NCBI GenBank assembly: GCA_036365145.1
Contig: JAEOAD010000015.1
Location: forward strand, 39,261,501 to 39,325,500
Source: Orientallactaga sibirica
Lineage: Eukaryota > Chordata > Mammalia > Rodentia > Dipodidae
DNA length: 64,000 nt
Direction of reading: 5' to 3'
Position 1 is the first letter of the stretch, and the number at the start of each line of letters is the position of its first letter. Below, piece by piece: positions 45,237 through 56,189 of the stretch. Below the pieces are notes generated by a model. It was not told the origin of the DNA and did no database searches. It worked only from the letters and a program-made list of their open reading frames with translations. A program made the translations under genes and the position numbers.

Positions 45237-46130
45237 TCACAGGTAGCGCTCGAGACCCGGCGCGAAGCCCTGCTGTCTCAGGTACGCCTCCCCGGGGCTG
45301 AGCGGCCCGAGCGCGCCGGCCGGCCCGGCCAAGGCCAGCAGAGGCTCGGTGGGCAGTGGGCCCGGGCCGGGGCGCGGCGGCGGCGGCGGCGAGTAGAGCG
45401 GCGGCGAGGCGGCGGCGGCGGCGCAGGGCGGGAAGGCGGCGTCGGGCGCGGCGCAGCAGGGCGGCTCGGGCGCGCCGGGCCCCGCCAGCTCGGGCTGCAG
45501 GCTCACGAGGCCGTCGACGCGGAAGAGGCGCGCGGGCGGCGCGGGGCCGGGCGCGGAGGGCGGCGCGAGCAGCGCGGGGCCGGGCGCGTAGGGCGCGTAG
45601 GGGAAGGGCGGCGGCGGGGGCGCGGGCGCGGGCAGCTCGGAGCGCTTGAAGCGCTTGCGGCGCCGCAGGAAGCTGCCGTTGTCGAACATGTCGGCGGCCG
45701 CGGGGTCCAGCGTCCAGTAGTTGCCCTTGCCCGGGTTGCCCGGCTCGCGCGGCACCTTGACGAAGCAGTCGTTGAGCGTGAGGTTGTGGCGGATGCTGTT
45801 CTGCCACTTGCGCGGGCTGTCGCGGTAGAAGGCGAAGCGCTCGGTGATGAAGCGGTAGATGGCGGCCAGCGTCAGGCGGCGGCCCGGGGCGTGCGCCAGC
45901 GCCATGGCGATGAGCGCGATGTACGAGTAGGGGGGCTTCCCGCGCTGCAGGGGCCGCCGCCGCCGCCGCCCCGGGCCGGGCGCGGGCACGGGGTCCGCCT
46001 CCCCGCAGCCCGCCGCCGCCGCCGCCGCCGCCTCGGGCTCCCGCCCCGGCTCCGTTCCCGCGAGCGGCGGCCCCGACGGCGCGACCAAGGGCAGGGCGGG
46101 AAAGCCCGGGAAGGCGGCAGGCGCGTCCAT
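45237..46130 (-). CDS. FOXE3: Forkhead box protein E3 (single exon, complete)
   Basis: This is a 297-codon intronless ORF. The forkhead domain spans about residues 64-163, opening [15 protein letters not shown] with recognition helix [15 protein letters not shown] (109-123) and ending RRRKRFKR (156-163). The RRRRRPLQR stretch before the domain (55-63) and the C-terminus [17 protein letters not shown] are FOXE3 signatures. The C-terminal half is Pro/Ala-rich with a CCAAPD segment (225-230). FOXE3 is a nuclear activator needed for lens epithelial proliferation and lens vesicle separation; human mutations cause aphakia, cataract and anterior segment defects. The chosen start follows AGCGAC. The human protein has an additional in-frame Met six codons upstream; here that codon is TCC, so the shorter start, as in mouse, is the only one. 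A 7-Ala run lies at residues 34-40. FOXD2 lies about 19 kb downstream on the same strand. Confidence 0.98.
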   Translation of the reverse strand: MDAPAAFPGFPALPLVAPSGPPLAGTEPGREPEAAAAAAAGCGEADPVPAPGPGRRRRRPLQRGKPPYSYIALIAMALAHAPGRRLTLAAIYRFITERFAFYRDSPRKWQNSIRHNLTLNDCFVKVPREPGNPGKGNYWTLDPAAADMFDNGSFLRRRKRFKRSELPAPAPPPPPFPYAPYAPGPALLAPPSAPGPAPPARLFRVDGLVSLQPELAGPGAPEPPCCAAPDAAFPPCAAAAASPPLYSPPPPPRPGPGPLPTEPLLALAGPAGALGPLSPGEAYLRQQGFAPGLERYL

Positions 46131-46168
46131 GTCGCTGGGGTTGGGGGAGAGCAGGGGCCCCGGGCCCG

Positions 46169-46178
46169 CCTTATATGG
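46169..46178 (-). promoter_or_regulatory. CArG/TATA-like box upstream of FOXE3
   Basis: The plus strand reads CCTTATATGG (minus strand CCATATAAGG). This is a perfect CC(A/T)6GG serum-response-factor element that also contains TATATAAG-like TATA character. It begins 39 bp upstream of the ATG. If it acts as a TATA box, the FOXE3 5' UTR would be only about 10 nt, so a CArG role or an upstream start is also possible. Confidence 0.45.
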
Positions 46179-46180
46179 AC

Positions 46181-46764
46181 AGACCCCTACACATAGCTCC
46201 AGGGGAGAGGGCTCGGACCTTCCCTCTAATTTGCTTTCCCAGCCCCCTTCCTGGGCTACCTCTATTTCGCCCCTCCCTTGGTCTTGTCCCTTCGGGTCAT
46301 TTTTTTCCCAGGCCCGTCTCAGCCTCTCTCATCTCCACTGGGTCAGTCAGGGGCCCTGGACTCATCCCAAGGTATCTGAACACCCCTTTCTTTTTTTTAC
46401 CCCACCCCTCCCCCGTTGGGTCAATCCCAGTCACAAATCCACCCATTCAGCACCCTCCCTGGCCTTCCATCGCCCCCCCCCCATTTTGCACTTCCCAATA
46501 GTCAGATCCCTTGCTGGAAAAGAGAAAGGTGAGAGGGAGAGACCATCTTGCCAGTTAGCACGCAGAGAGGTGGCAGGCTACCTATGGACAGTAGGGAACC
46601 AGAGCAGGGATAGTGGAGAAAGGCAGAACAGAGCCAGGCTACCTTTGTCTCAGAGGAAGACATTGGAGACCCCCTCTCTCTGCTGCCTCCCTTTGATCCC
46701 TCTCCAGCCTTAACCCCCGGTCTTGTGAGCCTTCTCTGACAACAACAAAATGGGGCGGGAGCGG
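46181..46764. other. FOXE3 upstream flank
   Basis: C/T-rich on the plus strand. The 194-codon plus frame (46129-46713) has no known domain and is compositional. Confidence 0.45.
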
Positions 46765-46985
46765 GTCTGGGGAGATAGCTCCGTCAGTAAAAATGCTTGC
46801 CTTGCAAGTGAGAGGACCTGTGTTCGGATTCCCAACACCCACAATAATAAAGGTGGGAAGGTTCACTGAGAGACCCCTTAAAAAACGGGGAAAACAACTG
46901 AAGAAGACACCGATGTTGACCTCAGGTCTCCACGTGCATGTGGGGACGCATGAAAACATGCACAAAAAATGAAATAAAACAAAAA
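46765..46985 (+). mobile_element. B4-like SINE, diverged
   Basis: GTCTGGGGAGATAGCTCCGT head, GTGTTCGGATTCCC B-box region, then a B4-type 3' part with CACGTGCATG. Confidence 0.55.
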
Positions 46986-47594
46986 ACCAAAATGGCAAAA
47001 AGTGGTTCACCCGCTTTAAATCAACTGCCCCCCCAAACACCCTTCAAGTGCTTCCACAGAGGGAAGGGCTCAGATCTGCTTTCTCACCCAGACACTACAC
47101 TTTCATTGAGGTTGGAGAAATGGGAAGTTTTTGTTAAAATACCATCCTCCACCACCATGTAGAGGAAACCAACAAGTGAAGGAGACTTGTCTTAAAACAA
47201 ACAGGCCAGATCAAAGATGGTGGAGGTGAAGCCGGGCTGGCCGCCTACTGTGCTGCATTTAAAAGGCACTCACTCTCAGAGGCTTCCAAGTGCACTCATT
47301 CCCAGAGAGCCAGGCCTACTGCAATTTGGGGTCACACCCCACCTAATCCTAGCTCAGATGAAGTGCGCCTTAAACCCCTTGCAGAAAACCAAAGTTAGCT
47401 TCATCTGCCTGGTGACCTAGAGTGTCCAAATCCAAACCTGGAGCTCAGGGGCCCTTCTCTTGCCTGGAGTCTCAGCTGATAACATCACCATTATTGAGCA
47501 CTTTGTATTTGGTAAACACTGTCCATTATTCCACTAAAAATGAGTATGGCTAGAAGGTGTTGTTTATCCCCATCTCATTCCTTCCATCCTTCAT
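46986..47594. other. Intergenic with MIR end
   Basis: 47488-47540 (ACCATTATTGAGCACTTTG) is an inverted MIR end. The rest is unique. Confidence 0.4.
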
Positions 47595-47905
47595 TCTTTT
47601 TCAAGTCAACAACTCTTATCACTCACATGCTTCATAGAAAAAAGAGATACAAGGAATGGGTCAGGCTAGTAAAACACAAACTCCAGGTTTGTGCACATCA
47701 CTTTATACATGGTTGCAGGGCTGTCCCCACACATCAGGTGCAGCAGGTGCATTGTGATAAGTCTCTTGGCAAACCCAGCCCTGGGCTCACTTGGCACAGG
47801 CCAGGGGCAGCGGGAGCAGCAGCTCTTCTTGCAGATGCATCTGTGCTCTCCACACTTGTAGGACCCACCCCTGGGATCCATGGTGAGCGGAAGCTGTGCC
47901 TGGAG
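47595..47905 (-). pseudogene. Metallothionein (MT1/MT2-like) processed pseudogene
   Basis: On the minus strand an ATG at 47881 opens MDP, and after a gap follows CICKKSCCSRCP, matching the metallothionein hinge and alpha domain (CKKSCCSCCP). Functional metallothioneins are small, 61-68 aa, cytosolic, Cys-rich zinc and copper binders. From the ATG to the position of the normal stop (TGA at 47736-47734) is only 148 nt instead of about 186, so part of the beta domain is deleted. One base is also lost after the CCSRCP codons, shifting the frame. Homology continues into a metallothionein-like 3' UTR (GGGGACAGCCCTG, CACAAACCTGGA, TTTTTTCTATGAA, GACTTGAAAA). The intron-free layout and 3' UTR homology indicate a processed copy. 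The poly(A) tail is degraded and no target duplication was found. It is not functional. Confidence 0.85.
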
Positions 47906-47954
47906 CCCAAAGACAGATGTACAATGATATGCTAGGTCTTAGAGGAAACATGGT

Positions 47955-48068
47955 CTTTTTAATTTTTTTCTCTTTTTGAGAAAAAGTTTCCGTTTAGCCC
48001 AGGATGTCCTAGAACTTACTCTTTAGCCCAGTCTAGCCTCACGCTCACAGTAATCCTCCTATCTCAGC
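47955..48068 (-). mobile_element. Old B1-type SINE
   Basis: TTTAGCCCAGGATGTCCTAG to CCTATCTCAGCCTCTGG. Confidence 0.65.
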
Positions 48069-48483
48069 CTCTGGACTGCTAAGTGATTTAGAAATATATC
48101 ACTGACACATTCCATCATCTCCATTTTGGCTGCTAGAGTTTCTTCCTGGCCTTCTGACCTTCTAGTCAACAGGTCCAGGTGCTCACTGGACATCACTGCA
48201 CAGGATGTCTCAAGGCGTCTCAAACACAGATGTCTTAAATGAAATGTGCCCCTCAACCCCAGCCTGCTCTCCTAGCAGCATCCCAGAACGCAGTAAGCGG
48301 ATGCCTCCTTCCCCCAGTGCAGTCCCTACATCTAGACCATTTCCAAGTCCTGTTAATGCCTTATGGATCCCCAATCCAACCTTTCTTCAGTTCTGGTCTC
48401 AGTTCAGCCTGCATCATTCACAATGCACTTCTGGCCAGGCCCTTTGCTGATGCTCAGAGCAAGACAGAGCTGAGAATCACAAT

Positions 48484-48486
<3 letters not shown>

Positions 48487-48516
<30 letters not shown>
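48487..48516. repeat. (GA)n microsatellite
   Basis: About 14 GA units. Confidence 0.9.
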
Positions 48517-48518
<2 letters not shown>

Positions 48519-49374
48519 ACAATTATCAGTTGGGGCTGGGGCTGGGGGTGGGTGGAAGCAGAGAAGAAGAAGGTGGCACTTGCATATCTAGAGACCTATA
48601 ACAGCAAAGAATTGAAGGTGTATGCTGGAACAGGCCCTGCCTGTCTCTACATTGGTTTCTATGACCTCAGCACAGGACTTCCCAAACACAAGACAATGCA
48701 GTCACACTGGACAGTCCACAGAGAGGAGGGGCACAACAAGCAACTGTAGCGGCAGGGAATGGCTCCCAGGGACACATGAGCAGGCCTAGGCCTCATTTGA
48801 TCCTCAGTTTCCTCAGCTGCCAAGTGGAAGCAAAAATGTCTCCCCTCCACAGGGTAGAGGACCTGGCTCACAGTAAGAGGTACTTTTTCCCAGCGCAGTC
48901 CAGGAGAGATGTAGGCAGGGCATCTTTCCAGCCAGGTGCAGCTTAATCCCACAAGTGGCCTCTGGCACAGAACCAGTGCTCAGCCCCATCCATGTCCTCT
49001 TCACCTTCCTGGAGGACGAAGCTCCTCCAAAGACGCCCCCCACCACAGCCTCTGTGTCACATTTCCAAGGAGGAAACTGCCTATTGTTACTTCCTGTGCC
49101 AACTGCAGTTTTCTTATATTTGTGGTTTTCCAGACCATGTGTACAGTATATACTCAATAAATGACCCAAGTGTGTGGATAGCTATGCAAATCCTAACAAG
49201 GGTAGGGATGAGGAGCTGGCCAAAAGGGTGAGAGCCCACACTTTACCAGTTCTTTGTGCCTACATGGCCCCCTCCATTTGGGCCTGCTTCCCAGAGCCCA
49301 GCAAGCTGGTGTCAGGGGGCGGCCCAAGGGCTAATCCGTGTTTTCAGCGTGGCTGGGCCCTCTTTTCACAGGCC
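48517..49374. other. Unique sequence with MIR relic
   Basis: 48785-48885 is a plus-strand MIR (GATCCTCAGTTTCCTCAGCT). Confidence 0.5.
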
Positions 49375-49640
49375 CTGGGCCGGACGTGATGCGGCTGAGC
49401 ATCCGGGCATAAGACGGCCAGTGAAGGCGGCCCCTTTCTCATGGGCCTGGATTCCAGGCAGCCCAGCGTCTGAGTGGAGCCCCTGGGGCGGGAGGAACAC
49501 AGTGGCTGGGCTGGGCAGTCCTTTGTTTGACCACACTGGGTGGATATTCGGGCTGGCAGGAGGGATTAATGGCCAGGGATTGGCCCTGGGGCCGGCCTTC
49601 CCACTGCCCTTTGGAGGCCAAAGGCCCAGGTCAGGGCATA
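49375..49640. promoter_or_regulatory. Candidate FOXE3 upstream enhancer
   Basis: This SINE-free GC-rich block lies 3.25-3.5 kb upstream of the FOXE3 ATG. It contains a SOX-type site CCTTTGTTTG (49520-49529), an adjacent RUNX-like ACCACA, and a homeodomain site GGATTAAT (49563-49570). In mouse, a cis-element about 3.2 kb upstream of Foxe3 is known, and its small deletion causes the rct cataract phenotype. Position supports equivalence; sequence homology could not be tested. Confidence 0.4.
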
Positions 49641-52600
49641 CAGCGTTGATGGCTCTCAAGATAGGAGTGGAAATTCCCACCCTTGTCCAAAGCTGTTTGC
49701 ACTAGCCTGCAAGACCCCCGGCCCCAGCCCTAGCATTGTGGGGCACCACTAACCCAGACATAGACTTGGAAGCAAGGAGCCAAGGGTGGTGCCAAAGCTT
49801 ACCAAGCACTCTGCCCAGCAGAGAGGGCTGGGGCTGAAAATCATTTTCGGTCCTCACCCAAGGTTGTCCCTCCAGAGATCTGGAAAGAGCTATGTTAGCC
49901 CAAAGAGGTCCGAGGGGTCAACCTGAGCAATCGTTAGATCCCCTGTGACCTCCCAGAGACCTGTAGTTTGAGCACATCTCGCAGTTATTTCTAAAACCCT
50001 CCATCACAGCACTGAAGAATACCATACCCCAAAGGCATCAGTAGTGACAAGGAATTACTGTGTGGCATCCTCTGGCGACACAGGGTCCCTGAAGGTTTCT
50101 GCAAGGGCTTCCTCCTCTAGTCCCCACAGGAGAGCTGCCCCAAATATGGCTCATTCCTCGAGAATGCGAGACAGACAGCTTCCTCCTGGCTGGGGAACAT
50201 CTAGGAGTCTGCTGTGATGAAGTTCTCTCTGGCCAAGCTGCTCCTGCACCAGGACGGAGAGCAACAGCCTAGCAGTAGTTACAGAACCCTGTGTCCTGAA
50301 TGGCTGGTCCAGGCTCAGGTAGACAGGCCTGTGTGGAGCAAAAGCCCAGTGAGGGGCACAGAGATGCGCTTCTTTGTGGTTCTTCACTCTTGAGGCTCTT
50401 TATCTACAAATCCCCAGGATGTGTGGCTATGCTGTCTGATGCTGGTCCTCGTGAGGAGTTAGACTGTTGTCTGCCTTCACTGTGCTCAGGAGGAGACAGC
50501 CAGGCAGAGGCTCCCTATATTTGGCTGCCAGAGTGTGGTGCGGAAAGAATAGGAATAGCAGGAACACACAAGAGGGTCCTCACCCAGCCTGGCTCAGTCA
50601 GGCTTCCTAAAAGGGGGTGGAGCTTCAAGTGGCCAGGTGGAGAAGGATGGAGGCTGTTAATTGCGATGTTCCCCTGTCCCTCCATGTGTCTGTCTCCCTC
50701 GCTGGATTGGTATGCACTGTTGGCGGTCACTGTTGTTACTGTGGTGGCTGGTCTCAAGGAACTTAGATAAATGAGGCAGATGGGGTCAAGTTGCAGCTGA
50801 CTTTATTTGGGGTCAGCAGAAAGGATCTTTGAAGAAGTTCCAGTGGGCAGTGGCCTGATCACATCCCATGCAGATGCCCGAGTCCACCCTCAGAGCAAGA
50901 GCCCAACAGTGGGGCATTCTAGAGGCCAAAAGGAGTGGCACACACTGTGGTGAGGTGTGCACAGACACTGAGGGAGTAACAAGACATTTCAGTCACCTTT
51001 ACCCTGTGCTAGTGGAAAGAGAGCTGAGAGTTGTCCATCTCACTTGGTGATATACATACCCACCTAGTCACACAGTCCAGAAGCCACCACCATCTTCCAC
51101 TCCTTTCTCTAAGAATTGTCACTTCTCAAGTCATTCTCTCAAGTCTGTCCTCTTCCTGTGCCCTTCCATCTCAGGCATTGTTCAGCCCAGTTTTAGCATT
51201 TCCTCTGGCCCTACAGGTGCCTCCTTGCTACTCCCCACCTTCCTTCTCTCTCCAGCAGGAATATCCACGCCTCATCTGTGGTCTGCTTAACTTTCAGTGG
51301 GCCCCTTCCTCTCTTAGTAAACACACCAGCTCAGTAGCCCCTACCCCCCCACACACACCCACTGGCACACAGGACAGACCTGTGCATCCTGACTGCTATA
51401 TTTGTCCCCAGTCTTTCTAGCCCACATCCTCACAACACATTCTGAGCAGAATGGAACGACTTTCAGCCTGAGGACCAGTTCTTCCTCCCACTCTGAACTA
51501 ATCAAAATCAGGACAGTTTGCCAACCTTAGATTAAAACACAGTTTCATCTGTTTCTTTCAAACAGCTACACAATCTCCCATGCCCTTTATTGCAGTAAGT
51601 TCTCTCTTTCTGAAAAATTCCACTTTCTTAGCGTCAAAAAATAACAAACAAATAAGCACACAGTAACCCCAGGGGCTTTCCCATCCAAGGGCAGAGGGGA
51701 AACTAATCACTTCTACTGGTCCTCTACCAGGAAGGACCTGCCTGGCACACTGAAAGCCACTCTCAGAAGATAAACATTTTATTTTCTAGAAAGCATCTCC
51801 TAACTGTGCTTTCCTTTCTCCTTCCTCGAGGAACAGACCTGGTAACATCTCTGACTCGCAGGCACCCAGAAAGACTTCTGTACATGCCCCATGGCCACCT
51901 CCTTCAGCAGAAGGGGACAGGTCTGGGGTTGGAGCTGGGCCATTCATCCCCCAACCTTGAGACAGTCTGTGGGGCTGCATACGCCTCAGCAAGCATTTAG
52001 TGAGTCATTCACGGAGCAGCTTGTTGAATGAATGAAGAAATGAGTGACCACCCATGTCTGGAAAAGCAAAGAGTCCCTATTTTTGATTTTCAGCTAGGAA
52101 TCGGCCTATTCTCACTGCCTCTCTGCACAATCTTATAGCCCTGGGCTGAGACCCCCCATGCAGTCCTTGCCTTAGCAGGGTCCAGGCTCAACTCAAGCTC
52201 AGTGGAGTTGGCTCAGCCCCGAGGGTGTAATTCCAGCCGCTCCTAAACCACACACGCAGCATCTGAAGTATGCTCCTTGTCATTCGGGGCTGTTAGCATT
52301 CTGACATCTACCTCGCCTCCGCAACCTCACAGTCTCTCAGTGTGCTCACGCCTCTCTGCTTCTCATTTCCAGGGAAGTGAGGGGTGTGGTGCTGTGAGCA
52401 GGCTGACTGGGTCAGAAGGGAGATTGGACTCCAGACTGGGGAAGAGTGAGTTTGAGTCCCCCACTCATTGGCTGGGTGCTCCATGCAAGTCACCCACCAG
52501 CACAGCCCGTGTTATACATAGATTCCCAGAGCCTGGTGGACCCTAAGATGATCTAGGCCAGTGACTCCCAACTTCGGGGCCCCTTAGCCAAAGGCATCTG

Positions 52601-52849
52601 GAAGCCACGTGGCACCCAGTGCTGTCTGTAAGCTGGATGTGCAGTGTGTCTCCCACACACCAGTACAAATGTTTCTTAGTAGGCTGTAGATGCTGCTGTA
52701 ATGGATAAATACAACCACATTTAAAAGCTTTTCAGTTGTTTTTATTTTTGCTATGATTTTTAATCCATCAATGGATATTAAAAGCACAACTACTAGCATA
52801 TGGGGTAGCTGGGAGGTCCTTTTAAAATCCTCATTCTTCTTTTTTGTAA
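49641..52849. other. SINE-poor unique sequence upstream of FOXE3
   Basis: No young SINE. An inverted AATAAA near 50791 and an L2-like end near 52020 (TGAATGAATGAAG) are seen. The 156-codon frame at 50300-50770 has no known domain. Confidence 0.45.
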
Positions 52850-53360
52850 ATCTGGCATGTGTGTTTGTGCATGCATGCACGTGTGCATGCCACCGTGCGT
52901 GTGTGGAGGTCAGAGGACAACTTTTCAGTTGATCCTCGCTTTCCACTTTGTTAGAGGCATGGTCTCTCATTGTTCACTGCTCTGTTCCTGAGCTTCAGAG
53001 AAGTTTTCCTGCCTCTGCCTCCCTTCTCGCTGGAGGCATGCTGGGATCACAGAAGCCCACCACAGCTTCTGACTTTTTAAAAAAGTAATTTGTTTATTTG
53101 AGAGAGAGAGAGACACGCAGAGAGAGAGAGAAGAATGAATGCATCAGGGCATCCAGCCACTGAAAATGAACTCCGTGTGCATCTGGCTTATGTGGGTACT
53201 GGGGAATGGAAACTGGGTCCTTAGGTTTCACAGGCAAGTGCCTTAACCACTAAGCCATCTCTTCAGCCCAGCTTCTGACTTTTATATGGGTTCTGAGGAT
53301 CCAAACTCAGGTAGTCAGAGTTGTGTAACAAGCCCCTTATCCACTGAACAATCTCCCCAA
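52850..53360 (-). mobile_element. B4-like SINE split by a younger DIP-type SINE
   Basis: The outer element starts in a GTGTGTTTGTGCATGCATGC tract with GGAGGTCAGAGGACAAC and resumes after 53283. The inserted DIP copy occupies 53078-53268. Confidence 0.7.
53078..53268 (-). mobile_element. DIP-type SINE nested in the B4-like element
   Basis: CAGCTTCTGACTTTT is perfectly repeated at 53063-53077 and 53269-53283. Confidence 0.95.
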
Positions 53361-53414
53361 GCCTAGATCCTCACTCTTCAACTACTACTAGAGCACAGTA
53401 TGCCTTTTTCTTTT

Positions 53415-53708
53415 AAGCAGGTGCAGGGACGTGGTATGCATGTGAAAGGCAGAGGACAATCTTGAACATCATTCCCAGGAACATTCTCCATCTCCATTGA
53501 GACAGGGTTTCTCATTGGCCTGCAGCTTACCAAGTAAACTAGATTGACTGGCCAGACAGCTCCAGAGACTCCTGTCTCCATCTCCACAACACTAGAAGTA
53601 CAGACGCATAGCATCATGCCTGGCATTTTGCAGGTGTTCTGAGAATCAAATTCAAGTCATCATGTTTGCAAGGCAAGCATGTTGCCAACTGAGCTATCTT
53701 CTCAACCA
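53415..53708 (-). mobile_element. B4-like SINE
   Basis: AAAGGCAGAGGACAATCTTG ... GAGACAGGGTTTCTCATTGG ... CAACTGAGCTATCTTCTCAA. Confidence 0.65.
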
Positions 53709-53724
53709 TATAGCATTCCATCTT

Positions 53725-53825
53725 TACAGTTTGGGACTGTGAAGGCTAAAGAGGAGAGAGACGACCAAAGTTCCCAAGCAAGTCAGTGCAGAATTGAAGC
53801 CTTGGGCTCGCTCTGACCTCCAGCG
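53725..53825 (-). mobile_element. MIR SINE relic
   Basis: AAAGTTCCCAAGCAAGTCAG, GAATTGAAGCCTTGG; diverged. Confidence 0.5.
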
Positions 53826-55631
53826 CCTTCTTGCATGTATTCAGTGGACTTTATGTAGCATCTGATACGTATCAGCTGAGCTCAGGAGCCAAAGATGGAC
53901 TCAAGGTCTTCTTTTACTTGCAGGGACTGGCAGTGGGGGAGTGGAATGACCATGAAGGAAGAGGCTGAACACAGACTTTATCCTAATTCTAAAGAACTTG
54001 GATGGAAAAATGCTCTAAGATTCCTGTGGTACAGCAGCCTCTCATTTGCCCTGTGGAGCATGGACTGGAAGTGTTTATCACTTAGGGTGGTTTTTGGTGA
54101 TGAGCAAAGCCAATGAAAGCTGTAAGGAAGTCCATTTTCTCCCTAATAAGAGGGTCGGAGGTTGGATGGGATGAAGGCTCTGGCTTCACTTTCCCTTGGT
54201 GTTCTTGGCTATTCCTTGTGAGTGGGCCTTTATCTTCTGGCTGACACAAAAACAGCATCCAGATTGGCAGTACTTGAGTTCCTATTGTCCAGAAGAACAG
54301 AAGTTCTTTCTCCTATGGCCATTTCTTTGGAGAGGAAACCTTCCATTTCCCCATCCCCAAATATTTCCTCAACTCTTATTGCCCAGAAATGGGTCACTTT
54401 CCTACACTTTAACCAATCACAAGTGACAAAAAAATAAAAATAAATGTGTGGTTAGCCTAGGATCTCCTTGCTTCTGGGACTGTGGATGGGTCATGAAGCA
54501 GATTGCTGTGTGCAAGAGTAGAAGGGGAGGAAAAGCCTCAACAGCGTCTGCTCCTAAGGGAGAAGAGAGTCTGGGAAGCCACACTGGTGTTGACGCAACA
54601 GGGGAACTTCCATGGAGCTCAGAGCTCTGCCTAGTGCGAGACGCTCTTCTGTGTCTAGCTCCCCAGCTTGTCACTCAGTTCCAGAGGCAAGATTGAGGTT
54701 GCAACCACTTGTGAACCTAGGATGAACCACAAAGAAGAAATGCTGGAAAGCGTATTTCCACAGTAGAGCACCGGCTTCCACTTGAGATATATTCCTGGAG
54801 GGACCAGCAGTAACTTCACAAAACATCCTCTAGCTGGACAACCTTGACCATGATGAGCCTTAATTTCATCTTCAGACTTGGGGAGGGGATTTTCTTCTTT
54901 TTTGGCAACATTGACTTCCCCCAAAATATCTGCATCACCTTGGAAGATTTAGGCATGGAGGAAGGGCAGGGATGGATTAAGACAGGGAAAAACAGGGAGC
55001 CAGGAGTGGGTAGAAAGACAAGGACTGGTGTTCAAGCCATCCCCAACCAGCTTGTAAGAGTGAGCATCTCATCCCTGCTTTTTTTGGGTGACTTCATGTT
55101 GGTAGTTTGAAATGAGCCTCACGGGAGCATTTATACCACAGAAGTTGGCAAGTGCTGCAAATCAGGGTGCACCCCCATCAAAGACCCAGCTATTAAACAT
55201 TTACCAGCCTACCACTTGGCAAGACTCAACCATTAAAATAATCAAGATCAGAGGAGATAGATGCTTCCTCATCTGGCTCAGTGAGGGAGTCCGTGAAGGC
55301 AAGGTCTATAAGGTGGGACCACTAGCGAGTAGAAGACACAGCTGTCCTCTGCGTGACTCTCAGCCTCACGTTCATGTTTGGAGCTCACACCTGTGCCCAG
55401 GACAAGGTCAGAACTTTAAGTAACATTCTAGATCCTTTCTTCACGTGGTGAGTCAGGCCTGCCTCTCCCTTTTATTGTGAGCTCTAAAGGGGCCATAGGA
55501 CTTGATTCCCCATCTGGAAATTCATCTTGGAACATTTGCTTAACAATACGTATTCAAGGACATAGGTAAAGTCAAACTTAGTATCCTTCAGCCAGGTTGG
55601 ATCCACACCTTAGAGTACCAAGCAAACATTA
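53826..55631. other. Unique intergenic sequence
   Basis: No repeat or gene recognised; frames of 70-103 codons lack known domains. Confidence 0.4.
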
Positions 55632-55838
55632 GGAGCTGGAAAGATGGCTCAGCAGTTATAAAGCACTTGCCTGCAAAGCCTATCGACCTGGGTTCAGTTC
55701 CCTAGTATCCACGTGAAGCCAGATGCACAAAGTGGCACATGCATCTGGAGTTCATTTGCAGTGGCTGGAGGCTCTGGTGTGCTCATTCTCTCTCACTCTC
55801 TCCTTGCAAATAAATAAATAAAAATTTTAAAAAAGAAT
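55632..55838 (+). mobile_element. DIP-type SINE
   Basis: GAGCTGGAAAGATGGCTCAG to AAATAAATAAATAAAAATTT. Confidence 0.9.
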
Positions 55839-55974
55839 TTTTGAGGAATATTTAATAACATGAGGAAATATGATATAAAAAGCAGGCAATAAAAATTATA
55901 TATGTTTTAGTGCTAGAAAAAAATAGAAGAAAATACATCAAAATAGCAAAAAGTTATATCTCTAGATAATTTTA

Positions 55975-56155
55975 ATTTTTAAAAAATTTTATGTGTGTGT
56001 GTGCCAGGGCCTTTTGCCATTGCAAGTGGAATGCCAGACATTTGTACTATTTTTTGTACATGAGTACATGGTTTTACATGAATGGCTGAGGAATTGAACC
56101 CCAGGCCGGCAAGCTTTGCAAGCAAGTACCTTTAACCTCTAAGCCATTACCCTGC
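55975..56155 (-). mobile_element. DIP-type SINE, old
   Basis: GCCAGGGCCTTTTGCCATTG ... AACCTCTAAGCCATTACCC. Confidence 0.75.
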
Positions 56156-56189
56156 TCATAACTTTTTCCCAAGGAATTAAAAGTATGCA

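Larger units (their letters stand above)
45237..46180. promoter_or_regulatory. CpG island over FOXE3
   Basis: CpG density is extreme across the whole FOXE3 ORF and drops sharply just upstream of the start codon, near 46180. Most CpGs are in coding sequence (Ala, Pro, Arg and Gly codons with GC third positions). The GC content also leaves long open frames on the other strand. Confidence 0.8.

Noticed and set aside
45022..45807. 261-codon minus-strand ORF overlapping FOXE3
   Set aside because: It is a shifted-frame reading of the FOXE3 coding sequence; the genuine frame has the forkhead domain.
45096..46196. 366-codon plus-strand ORF across FOXE3
   Set aside because: It is exactly antisense to FOXE3, is Arg/Gly/Ala-rich with no domain, and is explained by the absence of stops in extremely GC-rich DNA.
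47540..47935. 131-codon plus-strand ORF
   Set aside because: It runs antisense through the metallothionein pseudogene.
50300..50770. 156-codon ORF upstream of FOXE3
   Set aside because: No recognisable domain or homologue; length is within chance for moderately GC-rich DNA.
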